This document shows, in pieces, positions 23,901 through 32,084 of a DNA stretch of 64,000 bases. The translations under genes and the position numbers were made by a program. How positions within the stretch are numbered: the first letter of the stretch is position 1; each line of letters starts with the position of its first letter. This DNA is from Actinomycetota bacterium (GTDB taxonomy: Bacteria > Actinomycetota > AC-67). The notes beneath the pieces are model-generated. The model did not search any database, was not told the origin of the DNA, and saw only the letters and a list, made by a program, of their open reading frames with translations. The stretch lies in assembly GCA_041658565.1 (NCBI GenBank), contig JBAZZY010000014.1, forward strand, positions 5,638-69,637. The letters are read 5' to 3'.

Positions 23901-24988
23901 CCGATGCGCGCGAGTTGGCCGGCGATCGTCCCGTCGTCGATCTTCCCATCAAACGTCAATTCGATCGCGTCCGCGATGCCGTTGGCCGAACCTCCCGAGC
24001 CGTCCACGGTGCGCGCCGAAAGCAGCTGTGCGTCGCCGGGATGAACGTAACGAGCCTGCGCCCTCGCGGCAGGGAGGTCTTGGCCTGCAGCTCCGTTGCT
24101 CGCGGCATCGGTGATCAGCGACGTGCCGGTGCCTGCAATACCAAGCGTGCACCCGAGCGGAACAGCAGGGAATCGATACGCCGTCGGAGGCATGGCGTTG
24201 CCGGTATTGGCAGTCACCGTCCATTCGGCGAGGTAGGAGGATCCGACGGGAGAAACGGGATCATTACCACTTGTTGGTTGAGGGAAGTTGAACTTGCCGG
24301 GCGTCCCGTCTCCGTCTGCGCAGCCGCTGCCGAGGTTGTTGAACTGCAGCGCGCGCTCCAGATTCGTCCAACGCCCAAGTGCCCCAACACCGGTCAACGT
24401 CGCGGGCTCGGAGAAGTTGAGCACCAGTCGCTCCCCCACCGTCGCGAAGATTCCGGCGGTACCACGATCGAACGCCGTCGCCGACAGCAGAACCGGTCCG
24501 GCGCCGTCGGTCGCAGGTGTCGAGGAGTAGTCGCTTAGCTCCAGGTTGGTCTCACCGGGAATCGTAGCGACCTTCTGTGCCCCGCCACCGCCCGAGACGT
24601 ACGAGACGGCCGGCATCGCTGCGGTGTCGGGCACGGCGCCGAATGCCAGGCCGATCGACAGAGTCGTGGAGTTCGTCCATACGAACGATGAGATCCGATA
24701 CCCGACGACGCGGAATCCCGGCTCGCCCGGACCACCGGACTCCCGCGGAGTCGCTGCGGTGTCCATAGTGGCGCTGAAGGTCACCGAGATATGGTCAATG
24801 TATCCATCGCCGTTGTCGGCCGTGCGGGCGCTCAAGATCTTCACCAGCGTATTGGGCGCCGCCCGGCCCGCCGTCATCGACAACGTACTGGCGGCCGCCA
24901 GCGCCGCCGCCAGCGCGAGCATCCTCATCATCCGGCCACGAACTGTCGGCAGCCGGCGGAACGCAATCATTCGGAGAATCGAGTTCAC
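20948..24988 (-). CDS. Large secreted protein with Ig-like repeats and six C-terminal GYxxD-G-PFG repeats
   Basis: This 1346-residue protein has a signal peptide (MMRMLALAAALAAASTLSMT, about 20-44). Residues about 50-700 hold repeated units starting with phrases like SARTADNGDGYIDHISVTFS (53), SARTVDGSGGSANGIADAIE (324), ATTVDSDGNGLINRLRVRFT (461) and AIADDSDGDARIDTVVLHYS (566), which fit bacterial Ig-like or calcium-loop folds. Residues about 770-1100 resemble Fn3/Ig-like modules. From about 1106 six repeats of some 40 residues (GYVVDMYGRVFPFGGAP type) probably form a beta-propeller, a module common in actinobacterial surface proteins. No C-terminal anchor is seen. The start is GTG at 24988 behind GGGGTGAAG. 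It lies between ugd and uxs; adhesion or glycan binding is a guess. Confidence 0.82.
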   Translation of the reverse strand: MNSILRMIAFRRLPTVRGRMMRMLALAAALAAASTLSMTAGRAAPNTLVKILSARTADNGDGYIDHISVTFSATMDTAATPRESGGPGEPGFRVVGYRISSFVWTNSTTLSIGLAFGAVPDTAAMPAVSYVSGGGGAQKVATIPGETNLELSDYSSTPATDGAGPVLLSATAFDRGTAGIFATVGERLVLNFSEPATLTGVGALGRWTNLERALQFNNLGSGCADGDGTPGKFNFPQPTSGNDPVSPVGSSYLAEWTVTANTGNAMPPTAYRFPAVPLGCTLGIAGTGTSLITDAASNGAAGQDLPAARAQARYVHPGDAQLLSARTVDGSGGSANGIADAIELTFDGKIDDGTIAGQLARIGVTVGGQDVIVDTETVDTGAAANDAAFLVRIAPAAETAWDGAVTPQVSYARPSSCANEGTGTVGSGLKALVPTGGAYRACIASFQATVTDGVAPRYVGATTVDSDGNGLINRLRVRFTEPIAVASIAGWTLDGRAANGFSIEAPADVLAIDFLEGETADTGTLPYLRYATQGSGATTDAAGNQVPVTAAFATDDGAAPRISSAIADDSDGDARIDTVVLHYSEDIGAVPDGIAASFAVAGETASSAAATAADTLTLAVGPIEGTDAKAIEYTAAKSIADAAGNATTAQSLPAGLVTDAASPVAVIEVSPTAPLGARTSTVTATFSEDMDSATEPVAALGIAAVTSVADANHTNGWRNDNPRVWDGSVTVSESDCTQSRGCAVEVHASAARDLRGNSMTTASLPTEIDTIAPVAPVLNSFLASVPAGESVPALTLNMFTRAFSLTAAVDAGDAEFGRAEVLLDGAPMSPVALSEVVVPSATSVTATAAFADADALAAAIPEGAHELTMRLCDDAGNCSVSASGTTVAADYTPVAVDLVAPGGGDVVGGGDTLAVEWSAPSDADFDHVDLQYSTDDGATYAGSVLSGIPDAAGARQWTVPEIDANRARVRAVAVDAAGNKAYDASATAFTIDSSPPVVTITAPAADPFVPAGGVYAITWNVSDASVDRVAEPMTIEYSPDGKSWSAINAGDYSRADDGQEQWSVPSGTSLRSYVRVTAADAVGRSARTVSSRLIRGVSGYVADAGGRLVPFGSANDNVGTPAIGKDSVRGIALRKDGRAGYVLVSKGGVYPFAVGDEPVPTKPQATGLGADRARGIALRTTTTGYVVDMYGRVFPFGGAPSVRTSKTWAGKDYARDIVMLPNLRGGYVLDAYGRLHPFAVGNYAMPKAISAPKMSSRVRAVAVVLRSNGQSGWVLSNYGSMYPFGGAATRSNSWSSSTADAKALLMVEDGSGYWVDGRGRLHSWGYAFGDPTRVVLSAGRARDAAG

Positions 24989-25197
24989 GACACTTCACCC
25001 CACGATCGGTGTCCTTGCTCAATGACAACGAGCGCAGACTTGTGGGGTTTCACCGCGTTTTCCGCGTGGAATGTCCGCAACGCCGGACTGCTCCCGGTGC
25101 GCACAGGGACTCGCGACGCATTCCGGACCGCGACGCGAAAGGATTGCGGCGAATTGTGCGCGTCCCGCAGATCTACGGTCGGACGGAGGTCATGTCG

Positions 25198-26484
25198 CTA
25201 CCGTCCGACGCCTTCGTACGTGAAGCCCATCTGGCGCAGAAGGTGCGGATCAAGCAGATTGCGCGCGTCTACGACCGCCGGCCGCTCCATCACGTCGCGC
25301 AGCCGTGGGAAGTCCAGCCACCGAAACTCATTCCACTCGGTAAGAACCAGCACAACGTGCGCGTGTTCTGCCGCCTCGATCGGTCCGGGAGCCCGTTCGA
25401 TGCCGAGCGATTCGTAAGCCGCGTCGCCCACGACCGGATCGTAGGCCCGCACGTGCGCACCACGCTCGACCAGCAGTCGAACCACCTCGATTGCCGGCGA
25501 GTCGCGCACGTCGTCGGTGTTCGGCTTGAAGGACAGCCCCCACACCGCCACGGTCTTACCGTGGATGCCCCCGGCCAGCCGCTCCACCTTTGCGGCGATC
25601 ACGCGGTGCTGCGCCTCGTTCACCTCTAGGACTCCGCGCAGCAAGTGGAAGTCGTAACCGCCCCCCTCTGCCAGCTTGATGAGCGCGCGCGAGTCCTTCG
25701 GCAGACACGACCCTCCAAACCCGGGCCCCGGCTTGAGGAACTCGAAGCCGATGCGCGCGTCGTAGCCCATGCCGAGCGCGACGTCCTTGACGTCGGCGCC
25801 GACGACGTCGCAAATATTGGCGATCGCATTGATGAAGCTGATCTTGGTCGCGAGGAAGGTGTTCGAGGCGTACTTGATCATTTCGGCCGTCGCCGAGTCG
25901 GTGACGATCAGCGGCGCGCCGAGCGGGCGATACAACTCGGTCAACGCTCCAGCCGCTCGCTCGCTTGCCGTTCCGATTACGACACGGTCGGGATGCAGAA
26001 AATCGAACACCGCGCTGCCCTCCCGCAAGAACTCGGGGTTCGACGCAATGTCGAACTCCACGCTCTCGGGTAGTTGTTGCGCGATGATGCGCTCCACGAT
26101 CCGCGACGATCCAATAGGCACCGTGCTCTTGTTGACGACCACGACGTACGAGCGGATGTGGCGCGCCACTCCCGCCGCGACCGCCTCGACTCGGCTGAGG
26201 TCGGCGCTGCCGTCCTCGGCGGGCGGAGTCTGCACGCAGATAAAGACGAACTGCGCACCGGCCATCGCTTCACCAAGGTCGGTCGTAAAGCTCAGTCGCC
26301 CCGATTCCAGCCCGCGCGCCACAACTTCTTCCAATCCCGGCTCGTAGAACGGAACCTCTCCGCCCCGCAGCTTCGCGACCTTCTCGACATCGATGTCCAC
26401 GCACGCGACTTCGTGTCCGAGATCAGCGAAGCTCGCGCCGGTGACCAGTCCGACGTAGCCGGTTCCCACGATCGCGATACGCAT
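25198..26484 (-). CDS. ugd: UDP-glucose 6-dehydrogenase
   Basis: This 428-residue enzyme has MRIAIVGTGYVGLVTGASFADLGH (NAD loop), NPEFLREGSAVFDF, and the catalytic cysteine in PGFGGSCLPKDSRAL near residue 260. All three are Ugd hallmarks. It oxidises UDP-glucose to UDP-glucuronate using two NAD. The ATG at 26484 overlaps the stop of the upstream dehydratase as TGATG; a GTG three nucleotides earlier is also possible. It supplies Uxs downstream, so the two together make UDP-xylose. UDP-glucuronate may also be used directly. Confidence 0.95.
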   Translation of the reverse strand: MRIAIVGTGYVGLVTGASFADLGHEVACVDIDVEKVAKLRGGEVPFYEPGLEEVVARGLESGRLSFTTDLGEAMAGAQFVFICVQTPPAEDGSADLSRVEAVAAGVARHIRSYVVVVNKSTVPIGSSRIVERIIAQQLPESVEFDIASNPEFLREGSAVFDFLHPDRVVIGTASERAAGALTELYRPLGAPLIVTDSATAEMIKYASNTFLATKISFINAIANICDVVGADVKDVALGMGYDARIGFEFLKPGPGFGGSCLPKDSRALIKLAEGGGYDFHLLRGVLEVNEAQHRVIAAKVERLAGGIHGKTVAVWGLSFKPNTDDVRDSPAIEVVRLLVERGAHVRAYDPVVGDAAYESLGIERAPGPIEAAEHAHVVLVLTEWNEFRWLDFPRLRDVMERPAVVDARNLLDPHLLRQMGFTYEGVGR

Positions 26485-27443
26485 CACTGCCTCCGTACCC
26501 GCGCGCGCCAGTAGTCCAGTGTGTCCTTCAGCGTCGTTTCGAAGGGAATCTTCGGCTCCCAGCCTGTCTCGGTGCGAAACTTTGTTGAGTCCGACTGCAG
26601 CACATCCACGTCGGAGGGGCGCAAGCGGCTCGGGTCCACACGGATCTCGAAGTTCAGGTCGCTAAAAGACAACAGCGTGTCGAGAACCTCGCGGATCGAC
26701 CAGGCGATGCCGGTTCCGATGTTGTACACCTCGCCGGGCCGGCACATCTCAAGCGACAACACGTAAGCCTCGATGACATCGCGCACATCGGTGTAGTCGC
26801 GCCGGGCGTCCAGATTTCCCACCTCAACGATCGCCGGACGCAAACCCGCCTCGGCCTCGGCGATCTGCTTCGCGAAGTTCGACGTCACGAAGACCTCGCC
26901 GCGCCGCGGCCCTTCGTGGTTGAACGCGCGCGTGCGCACGATCCACAGCCCGTACGAACGAAAGTACTGGAATCCCATCAGGTCTTGCGCGACCTTGCTT
27001 ACCGCGTACGGACTCATCGGACGCAAGGGGTTGTCCTCGGTGATCGGTAACTCATGGGGGTAGACGAGTCCATACTCCTCGGACGATCCCGCAAGCTGCA
27101 CGCGCGCCGGAAGCTTGGACTCGCGGATCGCCTCCAGCAGGTGCACCTGAGACTGCACGTTCGTCGTCAACGTTTCGGCCGGGGCGGACCACGACGCATG
27201 CACGTAGCTCTGGGCTGCCAGATGGAAAACCCGCTCGGGACGGAACTCCCCAATCACCTGGCGCACCGCAGTGCCGTCGCGCATGTCGCACTCGAACAGC
27301 GCGATCCGATCACGCACCCCGGCGATGTTGTCGGTCTGGCTGCGCCAGCGCATCGTGCCGGCCACCTCGTGTCCGAGGCCCAAGCAATACTCGGCAAGGT
27401 GACTGCCGGCAAAACCGGTCACTCCGGTGATCAGAACCCGCAT
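26484..27443 (-). CDS. GDP-mannose 4,6-dehydratase-like SDR
   Basis: This 319-residue extended SDR begins MRVLITGVTGFAGSHLAEYCL. It has LAGSSEEYGLVYPHELPITE and SPYAVSKVAQDLMGFQYF (the catalytic tyrosine and lysine), and FNHEGPRRGEVFVTSNFAKQ, which is characteristic of the GDP-mannose dehydratase and GDP-6-deoxy-lyxo-hexulose reductase (Rmd) group. It would make GDP-4-keto-6-deoxymannose or reduce it to GDP-rhamnose. The ATG at 27443 has AAAGGA upstream. It lies next to a nucleotidyltransferase and RmlD, which suggests a short deoxysugar route. A GDP-heptose dehydratase is a possible alternative given hddA. Confidence 0.85.
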   Translation of the reverse strand: MRVLITGVTGFAGSHLAEYCLGLGHEVAGTMRWRSQTDNIAGVRDRIALFECDMRDGTAVRQVIGEFRPERVFHLAAQSYVHASWSAPAETLTTNVQSQVHLLEAIRESKLPARVQLAGSSEEYGLVYPHELPITEDNPLRPMSPYAVSKVAQDLMGFQYFRSYGLWIVRTRAFNHEGPRRGEVFVTSNFAKQIAEAEAGLRPAIVEVGNLDARRDYTDVRDVIEAYVLSLEMCRPGEVYNIGTGIAWSIREVLDTLLSFSDLNFEIRVDPSRLRPSDVDVLQSDSTKFRTETGWEPKIPFETTLKDTLDYWRARVRRQ

Positions 27444-27545
27444 GTCATTCCTTTCGGCACGAATGCCCCCCGAGCGTAGACGCCGTGCCAAACCGGCGGC
27501 AACGGTCTCAATCAGGGTCAACCAGGATCAATTGCCCGCCACGCC

Positions 27546-28547
27546 TCACGCAAGCGTGACGCCCACAACTTCACGGTCGTCCTCGACCCGAACTCCGCGG
27601 CCGACAATGCTGTCGCGCACGACCGCACGCTCGCCGATTTCCGCTTCTTCGTGGATCACCGAGCGCTCGATGCGCGCGCCGGCTCCGACCAGCGCTCCCG
27701 CCCCAAGGCACACCATCGGTCCGATAACGGCCCCCGGCCGCACCGGCGCGTGGTCCAGCAAACAGGGAGCCTCGATTGTTGTGCCGTCCGCAAAGGACTG
27801 CGACTCCGCAATGATCCTGCCGCCGACCTCCACATTGGACCGGCCTGAAAGGATGTCGAAGTGCGCCTGCAAGTACCGCTGCGGCGTCCCGATATCGATC
27901 CAGTACGAATCCGACTGGAACCCATACATCGGCTCTCCGCGCTCCAGTAGCGATGGGAACACCTGATACTCAAAGGACCACTCGGTGTCGGGCGGGATGT
28001 CCGCCAGCACGCGAGGCTCAAGAACATAGGTCCCGGCGTTGATCCATCCGCCGAGCGCAGCGATCTCCGGCGGCGGCTTCTCAACGAAGCGCTCGATCCG
28101 CCCCTGGGCGTCCAGTGGAACCAGTCCGTAGGCGCCGGCGTCGGCAACATGTGTCAGCGCGATCGACAGCGCCGAACCGCGCGCGCGATGGAACTCGACC
28201 ATCGCCGAAACGTCGAGGTCGGTCAGCACGTCGCCGTTGAAGACGATCGCAGTGTCGTCGAGATCCTCCAGGCGGCTGCGCACCGCCCCCGCCGTTCCCA
28301 GCGGATGATCCTCAGTCGAGATCTCCACCTTGACCCCGATCTCGGCCGCGCGCGGGATGAACGTCTCGAACTCGGCGGCAAGGTACCCGGTCAACAAGAC
28401 CGCCTCGGAGACACCATGGCGTGCGAGAAGTCGCACCTGGTGCTCAAGAAACGGACGATTCGCGATCGGCATCAGCGACTTCGGAACGTGATCGGTGAGC
28501 GGACGCAGCCGCGTGCCGAAACCCCCCGCAATAATGAGCGCTTTCAT
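27546..28547 (-). CDS. Sugar-phosphate nucleotidyltransferase with left-handed beta-helix (GDP-mannose or GDP-heptose pyrophosphorylase-like)
   Basis: This 333-residue protein opens MKALIIAGGFGTRLRPLTDH, the nucleotidyltransferase loop, followed by PKSLMPIANRPFLEHQ. It has FNGDVLTDLD for metal and product binding, and WIDIGTPQRYLQAH. From about residue 240 hexapeptide repeats (APVRPGAVIGPMVCLGAGAL) form a beta-helix. It resembles actinobacterial mannose-1-phosphate guanylyltransferases. Because HddC is missing near hddA, it might instead activate heptose 1-phosphate. Its ATG overlaps the rmlD stop by ATGA. Confidence 0.82.
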   Translation of the reverse strand: MKALIIAGGFGTRLRPLTDHVPKSLMPIANRPFLEHQVRLLARHGVSEAVLLTGYLAAEFETFIPRAAEIGVKVEISTEDHPLGTAGAVRSRLEDLDDTAIVFNGDVLTDLDVSAMVEFHRARGSALSIALTHVADAGAYGLVPLDAQGRIERFVEKPPPEIAALGGWINAGTYVLEPRVLADIPPDTEWSFEYQVFPSLLERGEPMYGFQSDSYWIDIGTPQRYLQAHFDILSGRSNVEVGGRIIAESQSFADGTTIEAPCLLDHAPVRPGAVIGPMVCLGAGALVGAGARIERSVIHEEAEIGERAVVRDSIVGRGVRVEDDREVVGVTLA

Positions 28548-29404
28548 CGAGTCGCAAGGATATCCGGCAATGCGACCGAAAGGGCGCGCATCCAGACGGG
28601 AAGCGGTTCGAATCCGGCCGCAGCCCACGCGCGCCCTTCCAGGGGCGCGTTCTTCGGGCGCGCGGCCGGACGCGGCGAGGCCTCGGCCGTCGAACATGCC
28701 CTCACGAGCGCCGGGTCTTTTCCGGCGCCCCGCAGAACCGCCCGCGCGAAATCGGCGCGAGACACCGCGCCGCGACTCGCGACGTGGAAGATGCCCGGCG
28801 TTGCGCGCTCGACGAGGGACACCAGCGCGCGCGCAAGGTCGCCCGTCCACGTCGGCGACCCGATCTGGTCATCCACAACATCCAAAGTGCCGCGTGACGC
28901 TGCCCGAAGGATTGCCGTCACGAAGTTCCCCGCAGGCTCCCCGTTGGCCACGCGCGCGCCGTACAGCCACGCCGTCCGCGCGATCGCCACGCGCGCGCCG
29001 ACATCCAGAGCCGCGCGTTCAGCGTCGAGTTTGGTTTGCCCGTACACCTGCAGCGGGTTGGGAACGTCGTCCTCGACGTACGCGCGGCCGAGCATCCCAT
29101 CGAAAACGTAGTCGGTGCTCACTACGACGACAAACGCATCGCGCGCGGCCGCCGCGACATTGCGGGTGCCCTCGACGTTGACCAGGCGCGCGCGCTCGGG
29201 ATCACGCTCGCATCCGTCCACGTCCGTCCAGGCCGCACCGTGGATTACCGCGTCCGGCCGGAACGAATCGACCAGCGCGCGCGCGGCGGCGGCGTCGGTA
29301 ACGTCCAGAATCGCCCGATCGGCAAGCAAGGTCTCGTGGCCGCCGAACGCCAGCGCCAGATCATGCCCCAGCTGACCTCCGGCGCCCGTCACCAGGATTC
29401 GCAC
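28544..29404 (-). CDS. rmlD: dTDP-4-dehydrorhamnose reductase-like (RmlD family)
   Basis: This 286-residue SDR begins VRILVTGAGGQLGHDLALAFG, the RmlD form of the NAD(P) loop. It has HGAAWTDVDGCERDPERA, STDYVFDG and VYGQTKLDAERA (catalytic tyrosine and lysine). RmlD reduces dTDP-4-keto-L-rhamnose to dTDP-L-rhamnose. No rmlA, rmlB or rmlC is in the window, while a GDP-mannose dehydratase-like gene is two genes away, so it might reduce a GDP-4-keto sugar instead. The GTG at 29404 follows GGAGGGAGAGG, a clear ribosome binding site. It is the first gene of the group reading to ugd. Confidence 0.87.
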   Translation of the reverse strand: MRILVTGAGGQLGHDLALAFGGHETLLADRAILDVTDAAAARALVDSFRPDAVIHGAAWTDVDGCERDPERARLVNVEGTRNVAAAARDAFVVVVSTDYVFDGMLGRAYVEDDVPNPLQVYGQTKLDAERAALDVGARVAIARTAWLYGARVANGEPAGNFVTAILRAASRGTLDVVDDQIGSPTWTGDLARALVSLVERATPGIFHVASRGAVSRADFARAVLRGAGKDPALVRACSTAEASPRPAARPKNAPLEGRAWAAAGFEPLPVWMRALSVALPDILATR

Positions 29405-29494
29405 GTCCGATCCTCTCCCTCCGCCGACGGCACGCGGCGCAATCGTACTGAGAATCCAGGGCTGGACGTGACCTTCGGGCGCGCGCCCGATCAC

Positions 29495-30613
29495 TCAGGC
29501 GTTGATCGTCATGCCAATCAGTCGACCAATGCCGTAGGTGAGTCCCGCCGCAGCGAGTCCGAAGGCGAGAGAGCGCAGTCCCGAGCGCAACACGCTTCGG
29601 CCGGTGAACAACGTGATGGCCGCACCGATGCCGAAGAGCCCGGCGGCACCGCCGGCGAGGGCGATCGCGATCGCGGACGTGCCCGACAGGAATACAAACG
29701 GGATCACCGGGATCACCGCTCCCGCCGAGAAAAGCACAAACGAGGTCCCCGCGGCCGTCCACGGTGAACCGCCCAACTCGTCGGGATCGATCCCCAGCTC
29801 CTCGCGTGCCAGAGTGTCCAGCGCCGTTGCGGGATCGGCAATTATGCGCGCCGCCAGCTCTCGCGCCTGTGCCTCGGGGAGTCCCTTCGCCTGGTAAATC
29901 AAAGCCAGTTCGTGCTCCTCCTCCTCCGGCGCCGCCTCCAGTTCCTCTGCTTCGATCTGAATCTCGCGCTCGTACAACTCGCGAGAACTCTGCACCGAAA
30001 GCCACTCCCCGAGCGCCATCGATCCGGCCCCCGCCAGAAGCCCGGCGATGCCTGCCACGAGCACCGTCTTGTTTGCGAGATTGGCGCCGGCCACGCCCAT
30101 CACGAGGCTCAGATTGGATACCAGGCCGTCGTTGGCGCCCAGCACCGCCGCGCGCAGCGCGTTGCCTCCTCCCGAGCGATGGCGCCCCTCCATGCGGGCA
30201 ATCGCACTGCCCTGCACGCCTCCGTTCGCAAGTGTCCCGAGCAGACGTGCGTGGGAACGCTCCTGCTGGGACATCGTCGCCGACGCCTCCGGCTGGTCGT
30301 CGTACACCCTTTGCGCCGCAGTCTCTTGCGCCGCAAGCGAGGGGATCACGAGTTTCGGGCCGTACCGGCGCGCGAGCCAGGCCAGAATGCGCGCGCGCCG
30401 GCGCGGGCGCGGGGCGGGAACCCTCGCCCCAGCAGCCTCAAGCCGGTCGACCCACACGCGCGCATGGGCCTCCTCGGTCTCGGCGAGGCGCCCGAACAAC
30501 TCCGCCAACTCGGCATTCTGCTCGGAGTCGGCGACGGCGCGATAAATGAACGCGCTGTCGATCTCCTCGTGGTAGTTGTCCCGATACCTTTCGAGATCCG
30601 GCTTCTCGGTCAC
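29495..30613 (-). CDS. Ferritin-like domain fused to a VIT1/CCC1-type metal transporter
   Basis: Residues 1 to about 140 form a ferritin/rubrerythrin-like four-helix domain with NYHEEIDSAFIYRAVADSE and EETEEAH-like ligands (LAETEEAHARVW). Residues about 145-372 form a VIT1/CCC1 domain: RAAVLGANDGLVSNLSLVMG with the conserved GANDG, then a cytoplasmic glutamate-rich stretch (IEAEELEAAPEEEEHE) and three further helices. Such proteins (MbfA-like) export or sequester iron or manganese. The start is GTG at 30613 with AAGAGGTG upstream. It is the odd one out in a glycan locus; a link with metal-dependent glycosyltransferases is only a guess. Confidence 0.88.
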   Translation of the reverse strand: MTEKPDLERYRDNYHEEIDSAFIYRAVADSEQNAELAELFGRLAETEEAHARVWVDRLEAAGARVPAPRPRRRARILAWLARRYGPKLVIPSLAAQETAAQRVYDDQPEASATMSQQERSHARLLGTLANGGVQGSAIARMEGRHRSGGGNALRAAVLGANDGLVSNLSLVMGVAGANLANKTVLVAGIAGLLAGAGSMALGEWLSVQSSRELYEREIQIEAEELEAAPEEEEHELALIYQAKGLPEAQARELAARIIADPATALDTLAREELGIDPDELGGSPWTAAGTSFVLFSAGAVIPVIPFVFLSGTSAIAIALAGGAAGLFGIGAAITLFTGRSVLRSGLRSLAFGLAAAGLTYGIGRLIGMTINA

Positions 30614-30679
30614 GACATCACCTCTTGAGCGAAACGAAACCGCACCCGCGGGTATGCCCGATACTGAAGCCCATCCGAG

Positions 30680-32062
30680 TTACTGCCGGCAAGTTGTGTC
30701 GATAACCGACTTCTCCGGGGTCGGGCGTTTCGACGGCGGAGGCTTCGCGCCCGGCGACGGCGGCGGCTTCAGGAAGTTGGTTCCGATCGTCACCACGACA
30801 TCGACCGATTGCGACGATGTCGCGATCTTCACTTGGGAACCTGGATACTGCTTGCGCACCAACTCGGCTTTGAGTTCGTCGCCGACGACGTAAGTGATCA
30901 CGGTGCGCGGCTGCACATCTGCCGTGCCCGTCGAGCGAATCCGATATCCGAGCTTGCGCAAGACAACCGCTTGCCTGCCCGCCAGGCCGTTCTCGCCCGT
31001 GCCGTTCATGATCTTGAGGCTGACATCCGCCGGCTCAGGAACCGACTGGCTGGTCTTACCGTACGGAGGCAGATCCGCATCGGCCTCGATCGCCTCGAAC
31101 AGCGCCGATGCCTGCCGTTCGTTTGCCACGACGTAAGAGACGCCGCCGACATACTGCGGCGTACCCGGATACATGCGGAAGTCGATGCGCTTCTGGTCGA
31201 ATCCGGCGAGTTTGTTCGCGATGGCGCGCGCCAGCCCCAGGTCCACACCCGTGTCGTAGCGAAGCCCATTGCCGACGGCCCTGGACAGCGACGTGACCTT
31301 CCCCGGATTCAGCAGGAAGCTGACGCCCTTCACCTTGCCCAGAAGTACGCGGATAAAGCGCTGCTGCGTCTGAATCCGTCCCAGGTCCGCGCTCGCGTAG
31401 ATATGGCGCGCACGCACAAACGACAAAGCCATATCGCCGTCCAGCTTCACGCAACCGCTTTGATTGATCTCCAGGCCGGAGCGGCGATCGCTGACCGGTT
31501 CATCGAAATATACGGTCACGCCTCCGACGGCATTCACGATCGTGCGGAAACTGTCGAAGTTCACCTCGACGTAGTGGTGAATGTTCGAACCGGTGAGCTG
31601 AGACACGGTCTTGATCATCAGGTTCGGGCCACCGAAGGTGTACGCGCTGTTGATCTTGCCGGTCCCCCGGCCGGGGATCTTGACCCGAAGGTCACGGGGG
31701 AAGCTGACGACGACGGCCTTCTTCCCGTCGGCATCCATATGGATGAGCATGATCGTGTCGGCGCGCTGCCCGCTGCCGCCCTTGAACTGCCGCGCATTGC
31801 GATCCCCGTCGTCCACGACGTCGCGCCGGTCGCTGCCCAGAACCAGGATGTTCATCGGGCCCTTGGGCAACGGCGGAACGACGTCGATGCCCTTGTCCTG
31901 TCCGCGCCTGATATTCTCGCGCACCTTCAGGAACGTGACGGCCTGCGTGCCGACGAATCCGACGCTAAGCACGAGGAACACGACAAGCCCGGCTTTAAGC
32001 GCGCGCTTCGCGCCCCGCGGGCGTCGTCGTGGAACGTCAAGGTTCTTAAGGCCGTCGTACAT
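30680..32062 (-). CDS. LytR-CpsA-Psr (LCP) family phosphotransferase
   Basis: This 460-residue protein has a short cytoplasmic segment, one transmembrane helix (about 21-43, AGLVVFLVLSVGFVGTQAV), and the LCP domain (about 70-300) with SDRRD, RADTIMLIHMD, VVSFPRDLRVKIPGRG and INSAYTFGG. The basic and acidic residues that bind polyprenyl pyrophosphate are present. LCP enzymes attach glycans from lipid carriers to peptidoglycan. Residues about 350-440 are a LytR_C domain (VSLKIMNGTGENGLAGRQAV), and a proline-rich tail follows. The start at 32062 is the first good ATG. It is the likely final step for the polymer made in the locus. Confidence 0.9.
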   Translation of the reverse strand: MYDGLKNLDVPRRRPRGAKRALKAGLVVFLVLSVGFVGTQAVTFLKVRENIRRGQDKGIDVVPPLPKGPMNILVLGSDRRDVVDDGDRNARQFKGGSGQRADTIMLIHMDADGKKAVVVSFPRDLRVKIPGRGTGKINSAYTFGGPNLMIKTVSQLTGSNIHHYVEVNFDSFRTIVNAVGGVTVYFDEPVSDRRSGLEINQSGCVKLDGDMALSFVRARHIYASADLGRIQTQQRFIRVLLGKVKGVSFLLNPGKVTSLSRAVGNGLRYDTGVDLGLARAIANKLAGFDQKRIDFRMYPGTPQYVGGVSYVVANERQASALFEAIEADADLPPYGKTSQSVPEPADVSLKIMNGTGENGLAGRQAVVLRKLGYRIRSTGTADVQPRTVITYVVGDELKAELVRKQYPGSQVKIATSSQSVDVVVTIGTNFLKPPPSPGAKPPPSKRPTPEKSVIDTTCRQ

Positions 32063-32084
32063 GTGAGTGTCCGGAGTGTATCGG

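Noticed and set aside
22121..24538. 805-codon open frame on the plus strand opposite the large secreted protein
   Set aside because: It is a high-GC shadow of the minus-strand gene; it has no family motifs, whereas the minus frame has a signal peptide and regular repeats.
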